Assembly (NCBI RefSeq): GCF_018283455.1
Contig: NZ_JAAMTH010000001.1
Location: forward strand, 491,001-555,000
DNA from: Planococcus sp. MSAK28401
GTDB lineage: Bacteria; Bacillota; Bacilli; Bacillales_A; Planococcaceae
Direction: 5' to 3'
DNA: 64,000 nucleotides
A program made the translations under genes and the position numbers. Shown piece after piece: positions 32,292 through 40,088 of this stretch; positions within the stretch are counted from its first letter, which is position 1, and the number at the start of each line of letters is the position of its first letter. The notes below the pieces were generated by a model. The model was not told the DNA's origin. It did no database searches and was given only the letters and a program-made list of their open reading frames with translations.

Positions 32292-33143
32292 TCATTTCGT
32301 ATGGACAAACTTTCCGTAAGATGGAACGGCGACGTCCGGGAAATGATCCGCGAGCTCGACGAGGCCTTTAGCCAAGACAGAACCTTTCATCGGCTTGCCG
32401 TGTCCAGTGGCAGCGAAAGAAGGTTTCAAGTCCACAAGTTTGGACACCGATTCCCAGGCGGCGCGCCAATCGGTCGTTAAATACACCGGCGGGCCATGCA
32501 CTTCTTTTTTCTGGCGCATCACTTTATAAAGTGAATCCTGCTTGACCGTGACAAATGCATCTCCTGCGATCAGTACGCGGCCGACGTCTTTGAAGAAGGA
32601 AACATGGCCTTTTGTATGGCCGGGTGTATGGAGCCAGCGCCAGTTCGGCAAATCAGGGATGCTGCCGTCTGCCGGAAGCTCGACCAAATGCTCGGAAATG
32701 TCGATGGCTTTTACCGGGAAAGTCTTGGACATTTTCGCGACCATTCCGCCTTCTACAGTGGAATCGGGCTCGGGATAATCTTCTTTTCCGGTCAAGTACG
32801 GGAATTCCTCAGGGTGTGCGTAGACAGGGACCGGATGCTTTTCAAGAATATCGATGAGTGCGCCGACATGGTCGAAATGGCCGTGCGTCAGTAAGATTGA
32901 CTGCAATTGCTGGTCCGGGCCGAAACGATTTTCAGCTTCCTTCAATATCTTTTCGGCGGAATGCGGCATGCCAGCATCCACCAATACCCAGCGTGGGCTG
33001 ATGGACGGATTTCCGATCAAGAAGACATTGGAGATTTTCGTCGTATAGCAATACGTATCCGGAGCGATTTCGATGCCCGAGCCGCTGCGGATCGATGTCA
33101 TCGGCATGAGTGCCTCAGTTTCAGTGCTGCGTTCCATAAACAT
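32292..33143 (-). CDS. MBL-fold metallohydrolase
   Basis: 283 residues of the metallo-beta-lactamase fold, with THGHFDHVG (HxHxDH), a His in HTPGHTKGHVSFF, GDAF with the bridging Asp, and GHGKP near the end. The glyoxalase-II-like class is probable, substrate unknown. The ATG at 33143 follows AAGGAGGAATCA; an upstream in-frame ATG lacks a site. Confidence 0.87.
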   Translation of the reverse strand: MFMERSTETEALMPMTSIRSGSGIEIAPDTYCYTTKISNVFLIGNPSISPRWVLVDAGMPHSAEKILKEAENRFGPDQQLQSILLTHGHFDHVGALIDILEKHPVPVYAHPEEFPYLTGKEDYPEPDSTVEGGMVAKMSKTFPVKAIDISEHLVELPADGSIPDLPNWRWLHTPGHTKGHVSFFKDVGRVLIAGDAFVTVKQDSLYKVMRQKKEVHGPPVYLTTDWRAAWESVSKLVDLKPSFAATGHGKPMKGSVLAKGLVELADHFPDVAVPSYGKFVHTK

Positions 33144-33230
33144 TGATTCCTCCTTAAGATTCGTCCATTGGATTTTCTTCATATGATTGCTTTACCCGAA
33201 ATGAAGATTTCCAATCCAGCCCAGCGCAAT

Positions 33231-33259
33231 TTGAGTCTCCTGCCGCGATTCGTTAGAAT
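33231..33259 (+). promoter_or_regulatory. Sigma-A promoter of the FAD oxidoreductase gene
   Basis: TTGAGT (33231-33236), 17-nt spacer, TAGAAT (33254-33259). Confidence 0.6.
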
Positions 33260-33295
33260 GGAAAGAAGATTGTCAAGGAAGCAAGGTGCAGAAAA

Positions 33296-34417
33296 ATGAA
33301 ATCAATCATCATCATCGGCTCCGGCATCGTCGGGGCAAGCGCAGCATATTATGCGGTAAAAGCAGGGAACAGCGTCACATTGATCGACCGGGCGGACCGC
33401 GGCCAGGCGACAGGTGCGGCAGCAGGCATCGTCTGCCCGTGGATCTCGCAAAGGCGCAACCAGGCCTGGTACCGTCTCGCCTCAAACGGCGCCGCCTATT
33501 ACCCGGTTCTCATTAAAGAACTCGAAGCACTTGGGGAAAAAGAGACCGGCTACAAGCAAGTGGGCATCGTCAGCATCCACGAAGAATCGAAACTCGACAA
33601 AATGGAACAGAAAGCGCGCGAACGCCAAGCGGGATCTCCAGAAATGGGCGAACTCGAACGATTGACCCCGGAAGAGACAAAAGCCAAGTTCCCGTATGCC
33701 GGCGACCGTTACGGCTCTTTGTATGTCAGTGGGGCGGCGCGTGTCGACGGCAGCGCCATCCGTGATGCGCTTATCCGTTCTGCCAAGCGACTGGGCGCAA
33801 AATTCATCCAAGGTGACGCCAAGCTGCTGATAGAAGTGGGGCAGGCAACAGGCGTGTCAGTAAACGGCGAAAGTTTGAGGGCAGAGCGGATTATCTCAGC
33901 GGGCGGCGCGTGGGCTGCGGAACTGTTCAAACCGCTCGGGCTTCAATTGAAAGTCGTTCCTCAAAAGGCGCAAATTTTGCATCTGCAGTCTAGTGAGTCC
34001 GGGACAGGCGACTGGCCGGTTGCAATGGTGCCTTTCGGCCAATACATCGTGCCGTTTGAAGATGGGCGCATCGTCGCGGGTGCCACCCACGAGAACAATG
34101 CCGGCTTTGACGCTAAACTGACCGCCGGCGGCATTTTTCATATCCTGGAGAAAACTTTGGACGTCGCGCCAGGGCTTGCCGCAGCTGAATTCACGGGCGC
34201 AGCCACCGGGTTCCGCCCGGCGACACTCAGCGCCTTGCCGTTCATCGGCCAAGTACCGGGGCAAGCGCAGCTTTTCGCCGCCAACGCACTCGGTGCATCA
34301 GGGCTTACGGCGGGACCGTATCTCGGCATGCAACTCGCGAAACTCGCCACTGGCGAAACCTTGGATCTCGACGTCAGCTTATATGATATTGAAGAAGCTT
34401 TCGAAGAAATTAAATAA
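33296..34417 (+). CDS. FAD-dependent amino-acid oxidase/dehydrogenase (DAO family)
   Basis: 373 residues. The N-terminal dinucleotide-binding fold is IIIIGSGIVGASAAYYA (GxGxxG), and the C-terminal FAD motif is GASGLTAGPYLGMQLA. Resembles DadA/glycine-oxidase flavoproteins that oxidise D-amino acids or N-methylated glycine. No thiamine-synthesis genes are adjacent, so a ThiO role is not supported. AAGGTG precedes the ATG; a perfect hairpin terminator follows. Confidence 0.85.
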   Translation: MKSIIIIGSGIVGASAAYYAVKAGNSVTLIDRADRGQATGAAAGIVCPWISQRRNQAWYRLASNGAAYYPVLIKELEALGEKETGYKQVGIVSIHEESKLDKMEQKARERQAGSPEMGELERLTPEETKAKFPYAGDRYGSLYVSGAARVDGSAIRDALIRSAKRLGAKFIQGDAKLLIEVGQATGVSVNGESLRAERIISAGGAWAAELFKPLGLQLKVVPQKAQILHLQSSESGTGDWPVAMVPFGQYIVPFEDGRIVAGATHENNAGFDAKLTAGGIFHILEKTLDVAPGLAAAEFTGAATGFRPATLSALPFIGQVPGQAQLFAANALGASGLTAGPYLGMQLAKLATGETLDLDVSLYDIEEAFEEIK

Positions 34418-34418
34418 G

Positions 34419-34453
34419 AAAAGGCAGGAGACCCGGGTCTCCTGCCTTTTCTG
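34419..34453 (+). terminator. Terminator of the FAD oxidoreductase gene
   Basis: Perfect 14-bp arms AAGGCAGGAGACCC/GGGTCTCCTGCCTT, then T4. Confidence 0.8.
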
Positions 34454-34603
34454 CATTCAAGAATCAAAGCCCTGTCCCAATAGTTGAAGAAGCGTTTGCT
34501 GGTGATTGCTTTTGCTTAATAATGCAGAGCATTGCATCGCAAAAATAAGCTCTCACGTAGTTCGATCTTATCTTTCCTGCCGTTTTTGTGTGGACCTTGA
34601 CTA

Positions 34604-35833
34604 TCAGTCCGCCTTGCCAAAGATTTTCCGGTGCGTCTCCAAGATGAACTGTTTATACGGGAGGTCCGGCATTGGTTCGATCAATTCTTTGGCTTGTTGT
34701 GCATAGATTTTCGCTTGCTCATGATCGCCTAATTGTTCATAAATCAAGGCCATATAGGCTTCTTTTTCGTAATGCATCGATAAATCATAAGGGTGGTGAA
34801 TGAAAAGGTTCATGCGGTGTTGTTTGAAACAGTCTAGTGCTTCCTCGATCCGACCCATGCCGAAAAGTACCTTGCCTTTTTCCAAGAAGTAAAAATCCTC
34901 TTCATCTAGCAATTGGCGCATTTTTTCGAGCAGCTGGTCGGCTTTTTCGTATTCATGGGTGAACGAATTCAAATAATGGATTTCGATGGCAGTGGCATAG
35001 GCTCCAATTTCAGGATCCTCTGAAAACTCGGCAAAAAGTTTAAGCTTGCCGACGTAATAATCCTTGCGCTCTATATCACCAGCAAGAAGCGCTTCAAAGC
35101 CTGCTAACCTGTAGAGCGCATTAATCTGATAGAAAATCTGCTGTTTCTTGGAATAGGAGATAGCTTCTTCCATCATCCGGCGGGCATTTTCCTTATCTCC
35201 AGTAGCGGAATACAGGATGGACTCATAATAATCGAAATCCAGTTTCTTTAATGGATCAAGGCTGCCAGTTTGTTCTTGGATTAATTTACGAGATTCCTGC
35301 AATGTGGATAAGGCTTCTGCGTAATGATGTTCAGTGAATTTCATCAGCGCACGAAACATATGAAGGTCAGCGATGGAATTAATTAAATGCAGTTGTTCAT
35401 ATATCGCTTCAGCACGATCGAACGCCGGTTTCCAATCGTAACGTTTCGAGTGATAACAACAGCGGCTATAGATTTCAAGCAGCCGCGCCGATTCGTAGCG
35501 AAACGGCAATTTCTCAACATAAGGGTGGATGCGATCTGCAATCTCCTCATAGCCTGCCACCATTTCTTCGCTAGTGCCCGAAACGTTCCGGCGCTTGTCT
35601 TCAATTTCATCGAGCAAAGCGCGAAGCTCCGCGGTCGGTATCTCCTGGAGCAATTCGGTTCGATCGATTCCAAGCCGCTCCGCAATATAGGAAAGGCTCT
35701 CCATCGACGGATTCGCTTTGTTGTTCTCGATCAAACTGAGCATGCCCTTCGACAGCTCATCTCCGGCAAGCGCCTGCAAAGTCAGGCCTTGCTCTTTTCG
35801 TATTTGTTTAATGCGTTCCCCCAAAGTTGCCAT
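34604..35833 (-). CDS. XRE-family regulator with TPR domain
   Basis: 409 residues. An N-terminal helix-turn-helix (ERIKQIRKEQGLTLQALAGDELSKGMLSLIENNKANPSMESL) is followed by a long helical tetratricopeptide region (about 90-400), including DHEQAKIYAQQAKELI. This is the architecture of the RNPP/Rgg-like and other peptide- or protein-sensing regulators. No small signal-peptide gene was found adjacent. It is divergent from an MFS gene whose promoter carries twin palindromes; whether this protein binds them is unknown. No convincing promoter was seen for it. Confidence 0.85.
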   Translation of the reverse strand: MATLGERIKQIRKEQGLTLQALAGDELSKGMLSLIENNKANPSMESLSYIAERLGIDRTELLQEIPTAELRALLDEIEDKRRNVSGTSEEMVAGYEEIADRIHPYVEKLPFRYESARLLEIYSRCCYHSKRYDWKPAFDRAEAIYEQLHLINSIADLHMFRALMKFTEHHYAEALSTLQESRKLIQEQTGSLDPLKKLDFDYYESILYSATGDKENARRMMEEAISYSKKQQIFYQINALYRLAGFEALLAGDIERKDYYVGKLKLFAEFSEDPEIGAYATAIEIHYLNSFTHEYEKADQLLEKMRQLLDEEDFYFLEKGKVLFGMGRIEEALDCFKQHRMNLFIHHPYDLSMHYEKEAYMALIYEQLGDHEQAKIYAQQAKELIEPMPDLPYKQFILETHRKIFGKAD

Positions 35834-35954
35834 AAACTCACCTGCTTTTTCTATAATGTATCATCTTGGTGCTGTTCTTTAGAGTATTTTTATATCCATT
35901 GTAAATGAGTACAACCATCAATGTCGCTTATCTAGAAAATAATAATGGTTATTT

Positions 35955-35971
35955 GTTTAATTATATTAAAC
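35955..35971. promoter_or_regulatory. Palindromic operator 1 of the MFS gene
   Basis: GTTTAATTATATTAAAC, a perfect 7-3-7 inverted repeat ending 6 nt before the -35. Confidence 0.75.
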
Positions 35972-35977
35972 TTTCTC

Positions 35978-36006
35978 TTGCATTGCGAATAAATGCGTGA
36001 TATATT
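35978..36006 (+). promoter_or_regulatory. Sigma-A promoter of the MFS gene
   Basis: TTGCAT (35978-35983), 17-nt spacer, TATATT (36001-36006), bracketed by two nearly identical palindromes. Confidence 0.75.
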
Positions 36007-36008
36007 TT

Positions 36009-36025
36009 GTTTAATTAAATTAAAC
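36009..36025. promoter_or_regulatory. Palindromic operator 2 of the MFS gene
   Basis: GTTTAATTAAATTAAAC, the same 7-3-7 palindrome, two bases after the -10; centres are 54 bp apart. Confidence 0.75.
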
Positions 36026-36048
36026 TTTTTGAAAAGGGAGCGAAAAAC

Positions 36049-37338
36049 ATGAACGAAGTGGGTAAAATCAAACAGGCTACGTACCATCTGTATACGTTCA
36101 CCATCAGCAAATTGATTTCCACATTTGGCAGTTCGGTATACGCATTCGGCATCAGCCTCTACGTCCTGGCTTTGACCGGTTCCGCCGCCAGTTTCGCCAT
36201 CAACTTAATCTGCAGCATCCTGCCCCGGACTTTATTTGCGCCTTATGCCGGCTACGTCGCGGATAATTACCCGAAAAAAGCCGTGGTGCTGCTGTCTCAG
36301 GCAGCGAGCGTCTTATCCGTCGGCGGGCTTTTGCTCTACAGTATGTCAAACGGCCTGTCGCTTGCGGCAATCTACACGGCGACTGCATTGATTTCCGTCA
36401 GTTCCATGTTTACCAGCGTCGCCTTTTCATCTTCCATCGCCAATTTAATCGACCCGGAACGCATCCAAAAAGCGATGGGTTATAACCAATCGGCATTAGC
36501 CATCGCCACAATCGGAGGGCCAGTCATCGGCGGCATGCTGTTCGGCTTTGTGTCGATGAACGTTTTCCTGCTGATCCAAGTGATCGCCTACGCACTTGCT
36601 GCGGCACTCGAAGCGACGATGAACTTCCGGCTCTATACAAGACGCGTCGAAACGGAGTCTGCAGAAGACAAGCAGGGCGTCTGGCAGGGCATGAAAGAAG
36701 GTGCTGCCTACCTGCGGAAAAACCGTGTCATCACCGTCATCGTCACAACGGCTGTCGGATTGAATTTTTTCTTCTCCGCATTGATGATTGGCTTGCCGTT
36801 CATCGCCGTCCAGCAATTAAAAGTGGAAGCGACGCATTTTGGCTTCATTGAAGCGATGATTGCGCTCGGCATGCTGCTGGCATCGATTTATTTCTCGGTG
36901 CGCAAGGAAGTCAAATTCCCGCTGCAATTTTCCAAACGTGCCATTATGATCATGTCGCTGTTGCTTGCGGCGGTCTCACTGCCACTGGTCGCTGGCTTGT
37001 CCTATTGGGGCAATGTCATCTACCTGCTCTTCCTGATGCTGGCGTTCGGCATCTCCAATGTCTTCGTCAACACGCCAATCGGGGTCATGATGCAAAAAGA
37101 TGTCGACGAAGAATATCGTGGCCGCGTCTTCGGAATCCTGGAATCGATGGCGATGGCCATGATGCCGCTTGGCTATTTGCTGTTCGGCTTGCTCTATGAC
37201 CTGGTGCCGGCGCAATACGTGTTATGGGCTTGCAGCCTGTGCCTATTGATCTTGACGGCTTACAGCATGCGCCCGGCCATCATTCGCGAAGCTTATCCCG
37301 AGCTTGCGGAAAAGCCATTTGATAAAGTATTGTCCTGA
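36049..37338 (+). CDS. MFS exporter (MefA/EntS-like)
   Basis: 429 residues, twelve hydrophobic helices. Loop 2-3 reads AGYVADNYPKKAV (motif A variant), and the later EEYRGRVFGILESMAMAMMPLGYLLFG is typical of the MFS_3 group holding macrolide and siderophore exporters. Substrate unknown. AAAAGGGAG precedes the ATG. Expression is probably repressed through the twin operators, so an inducible efflux pump is the best reading. Confidence 0.87.
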   Translation: MNEVGKIKQATYHLYTFTISKLISTFGSSVYAFGISLYVLALTGSAASFAINLICSILPRTLFAPYAGYVADNYPKKAVVLLSQAASVLSVGGLLLYSMSNGLSLAAIYTATALISVSSMFTSVAFSSSIANLIDPERIQKAMGYNQSALAIATIGGPVIGGMLFGFVSMNVFLLIQVIAYALAAALEATMNFRLYTRRVETESAEDKQGVWQGMKEGAAYLRKNRVITVIVTTAVGLNFFFSALMIGLPFIAVQQLKVEATHFGFIEAMIALGMLLASIYFSVRKEVKFPLQFSKRAIMIMSLLLAAVSLPLVAGLSYWGNVIYLLFLMLAFGISNVFVNTPIGVMMQKDVDEEYRGRVFGILESMAMAMMPLGYLLFGLLYDLVPAQYVLWACSLCLLILTAYSMRPAIIREAYPELAEKPFDKVLS

Positions 37339-37343
37339 ATCCA

Positions 37344-37381
37344 CAACAACCGCCTTCTTCCGAATAGGCGGTTGTTTTTTG
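37344..37381 (+). terminator. Terminator of the MFS exporter gene
   Basis: AACAACCGCC paired with GGCGGTTGTT, T6 after. Confidence 0.85.
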
Positions 37382-37398
37382 CGTCCAAGCGATTCCAT

Positions 37399-37424
37399 GT
37401 TTTAGGAGAACATGGAAAGGGAAA
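37399..37424 (+). promoter_or_regulatory. Sigma-B-type promoter of the SDR gene
   Basis: GTTTTA (5 of 6), 14-nt spacer, GGGAAA (4 of 6), 42 nt before the start codon. The B. subtilis relatives of the gene (YdaD class) are general-stress genes. Confidence 0.6.
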
Positions 37425-37465
37425 AGCGGAGGAGATATAAAACTCGAGAAAGGTGGAGATGCACG

Positions 37466-38320
37466 ATGAAAGACAAAGTGGAAAAAGTGCCGGCGCAGCA
37501 TCAGGAGCGCCAGCCTGGATTTGAGAATGAAATGAAACCGCACCCAGATTTCCAGGGGAATCTGGCAGGGGCTTCGCAGCGTTTGCCTGGCAAAGCCGCT
37601 CTCATAACCGGAGGCGATAGCGGAATCGGCCGAGCCATCGCCGTCGCTTTTGCAAAAGAAGGGGCAGACGTCGCGATTGCCTATCTGGATGAACACGAAG
37701 ATGCCGAGGAAACGAAGCAGCTCGTCGAAAAAGAGGGGCGCAAGTGCCTGCTCATCGCTGGAGACATAGGCGATGAGGCGTTTTGCAAACAAGTTATTGC
37801 GCAAGTAATCGAGGGATTTGGGAAACTCGATGTGCTGGTCAACAATGCCGCAGAGCAGCATGTACAGGAATCGCTAAGGGATATCACGGCAGAGCAGCTG
37901 GAAAAAACCTTCCGCACTAATATCTTCAGCATGTTCCACCTGACAAAAGCCGCACTGGACCATTTGAAACCTGGCGCATCGATCATCAATACCACATCGA
38001 TTACCGCATTCCGCGGCGAGCCAAGCCTAATCGATTATTCGTCAACCAAAGGCGCAATTCTGGCATTCACCCGAGCCTTGTCCGGATCGCTCGCAAAAGA
38101 AGGCATCCGGGTCAATGGCGTGGCACCCGGCCCGATTTGGACGCCGCTCATTCCAGCTTCTTTTTCGGCGGAAGATGTCGAAGGCTTCGGAAGCGGCACG
38201 CCGCTCGGACGGCCCGGGCAACCCGATGAACTGGCGCCAGGGTATGTATACTTGGCTTCCGACGATTCATCCTACGTCACCGGTCAAGTCCTCCATATAA
38301 ACGGAGGCACGCCATATTAA
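37466..38320 (+). CDS. Short-chain dehydrogenase, general-stress YdaD-like
   Basis: 284 residues. A 40-residue polar N-terminal extension (QHQERQPGFENEMKPHPDF) is typical of the YdaD/YhxC class. The SDR core follows: TGGDSGIGRAIA (NAD(P) site), NNAAEQH, the active-site Tyr and Lys in DYSSTKGAI, and GPIWTPLIP. Substrate unknown. ATG 37466 has AAGGTGGAG upstream; the earlier in-frame ATG overlaps the sigma-B-type promoter region. Confidence 0.9.
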   Translation: MKDKVEKVPAQHQERQPGFENEMKPHPDFQGNLAGASQRLPGKAALITGGDSGIGRAIAVAFAKEGADVAIAYLDEHEDAEETKQLVEKEGRKCLLIAGDIGDEAFCKQVIAQVIEGFGKLDVLVNNAAEQHVQESLRDITAEQLEKTFRTNIFSMFHLTKAALDHLKPGASIINTTSITAFRGEPSLIDYSSTKGAILAFTRALSGSLAKEGIRVNGVAPGPIWTPLIPASFSAEDVEGFGSGTPLGRPGQPDELAPGYVYLASDDSSYVTGQVLHINGGTPY

Positions 38321-38328
38321 GGATTTTC

Positions 38329-38367
38329 AGGCATTCAATCAGTTCAACTGATTGAATGCCTTTTTTA
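38329..38367 (+). terminator. Terminator of the SDR gene
   Basis: Perfect 15-bp arms GGCATTCAATCAGTT/AACTGATTGAATGCC and T6. Confidence 0.9.
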
Positions 38368-38408
38368 TCCATAAATAAATTAATTTACAGGGAAGAGAGG
38401 TGCGTGCC

Positions 38409-38726
38409 ATGTCTAAGCAATTGACAACGCCGCTAAAGAAACCGATCTGGACATTGATTGTATTGAATTTAGCGGACGGCTTTTTGACTTATTGGGGGCT
38501 ATTGGCAGGAGCGATTGAAGAAGCGAATCCCTTGCTTAGCGGATTGCCGCCGTTTGCGATCTTTATACTTAAGGTGTTGTTATCTGCTTGTCTTGCCGCG
38601 TTCCTCTTTACCCCGCTTGTGCGGCTTGAGTCGCGGATCTGGCGCTATTTTCTCTTGGTAACTAATTTTTTATATATCAGCATATTATCGCTCCACATCA
38701 TTTGGATCGTTTTGTTATATCTATAG
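38409..38726 (+). CDS. DUF5658-like small membrane protein
   Basis: 105 residues with three to four hydrophobic segments. The N-terminal LNLADGFLTYWGLLAGAIEEANPLL, with its polar residues inside a helix, is characteristic of DUF5658 membrane proteins. Function unknown. GAGAGGTG lies 8 nt before the ATG. Confidence 0.7.
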   Translation: MSKQLTTPLKKPIWTLIVLNLADGFLTYWGLLAGAIEEANPLLSGLPPFAIFILKVLLSACLAAFLFTPLVRLESRIWRYFLLVTNFLYISILSLHIIWIVLLYL

Positions 38727-38764
38727 AAAATCCCCGGACAGCCAAGCTGTCCGGGGATTTTCTA
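38727..38764. terminator. Bidirectional terminator
   Basis: Perfect 16-bp arms AAAATCCCCGGACAGC/GCTGTCCGGGGATTTT between convergent genes; the MFS stop codon abuts the right arm. Confidence 0.9.
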
Positions 38765-39949
38765 TGCCGGGGTCTGGCCGGTTTGTTGTTCTGTATAGCG
38801 CAACGATTTTTTGGAAGCTTTGAACAGGACGATCAAGATGATGCTGAAAATGGCCAATCCGCCGGAAAGATAATAGATGGCGCCGGATTGCATGGTGAGT
38901 AGCCAAGTGAAAAACAGCGGGCCGATAATGCGCCCGAGATTGTCCATCGAATAGGTCATGCCAGCCGCTGTCCCATATTTGCCGCCTGCTTCTTTCGAAG
39001 TGAGCGAGACGAGTACAGTGCGCGCCAAGGCGTTGCCTGCAGTGAAGATGCTGAGTGCGACGCCGGCAAACACCAAGCTGGTCGTAAACGGCAACAGCAC
39101 CAAGCCTAAAGCGGTGACAATTTGTGCGCCGATGATCCACTGCGTCTCCGTTCCGTTTTTCACGCGGCGGACAACACCGCCTTGAATCGCGGCATCCACA
39201 AAGCCTGAGGCCATGAACAAATAGCCGAGCTGGAGCGGGGTGATTTCAATTTGGTCAATCTGGAACAATTGGAACGTTGATTCCAAACCTGCGAGAAGGA
39301 ACGTCACCATGAAAGAGAATACGAACAAATAACGGATGCGGTAATGCCAAAGCGTACTGGCGCCTTTTGGCACTAGCTTGCGTTTGACCGCTTCTCCTTT
39401 GCGCACCGGTTCTTTCAAGACGATGCTTGCATAGACCATCAATAACAGCACAAGGATAGCTGAAGCGGTAAACGGCAAGGACAAGGAGACCGCGCCGAGC
39501 AAGCCGCCGATCGCCGGCCCGAAAATAAAGCCGAGCCCGATCGACATGCCGAGAAGGCCCATGTATTTATTGCGTTCTTCATCTGTCGTGATGTCTGCGA
39601 CATATCCCGTAACCGCTGTATAAAGTGCACCTGAGAACAAGCCGCCGATAACGCGCGACATGTATAGCAGGATAAGATTATCGAGAAACAGCGAAAACAG
39701 GAAAAAACTGAGGGCGAAGCCGGCAAGCCCGACCAAGATCAGTTTTTTGCGGCCGGTACGGTCAGATAATCTGCCCCATAATGGCGCGGTAAAAAAGGAC
39801 GAGAGCGCATATATCGTAATCAAGCCCCCGACGTGGATATCCGCATAGCCTTGTTGGACGATTACTTCTGGGAGTATCGGGATGATCAAGCCGAAGCCAA
39901 GATAGACGAAAAACTGGACCGACATGAGCAATAAAATGGTTTTCTTCAT
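38762..39949 (-). CDS. MFS drug exporter (TetA/NorA-like, DHA1)
   Basis: 395 residues, twelve membrane helices. PLWGRLSDRTGRKKLILVG is a full motif A, and GFIFGPAIGGLLG matches the antiporter motif C. This places it in the DHA1 drug:H+ antiporter group; the substrate is unknown. ATG 39949 is chosen because AGGA lies 9 nt upstream and the promoter -10 is 38 nt upstream. Longer in-frame starts overlap that promoter. Confidence 0.88.
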   Translation of the reverse strand: MKKTILLLMSVQFFVYLGFGLIIPILPEVIVQQGYADIHVGGLITIYALSSFFTAPLWGRLSDRTGRKKLILVGLAGFALSFFLFSLFLDNLILLYMSRVIGGLFSGALYTAVTGYVADITTDEERNKYMGLLGMSIGLGFIFGPAIGGLLGAVSLSLPFTASAILVLLLMVYASIVLKEPVRKGEAVKRKLVPKGASTLWHYRIRYLFVFSFMVTFLLAGLESTFQLFQIDQIEITPLQLGYLFMASGFVDAAIQGGVVRRVKNGTETQWIIGAQIVTALGLVLLPFTTSLVFAGVALSIFTAGNALARTVLVSLTSKEAGGKYGTAAGMTYSMDNLGRIIGPLFFTWLLTMQSGAIYYLSGGLAIFSIILIVLFKASKKSLRYTEQQTGQTPA

Positions 39950-39986
39950 AAAGGAATTCCTGCTTTCTGCAAAGACTGGTGTTTTC

Positions 39987-40015
39987 ATTTTACTCTTGTT
40001 TGCCACTCAGAACAA
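39987..40015 (-). promoter_or_regulatory. Sigma-A promoter of the DHA1 exporter gene
   Basis: Minus strand TTGTTC, 17-nt spacer, TAAAAT. Confidence 0.6.
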
Positions 40016-40041
40016 CGGCAGCAGAAAAAAGATAAGCACCG

Positions 40042-40079
40042 AAAAAGCTCCCGCTTGCTTGATAGCAGCCGGGAGCTTT
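40042..40079 (-). terminator. Terminator of copA
   Basis: AAAGCTCCCG paired with CGGGAGCTTT; T-rich on the minus strand. Confidence 0.85.
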
Positions 40080-40088
40080 GGGATTTGT

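Noticed and set aside
33195..33223. Sigma-B promoter for the MBL hydrolase
   Set aside because: GGGTAA occurs on the minus strand but the -35 at the right distance (GGATTG) matches only 3 of 6.
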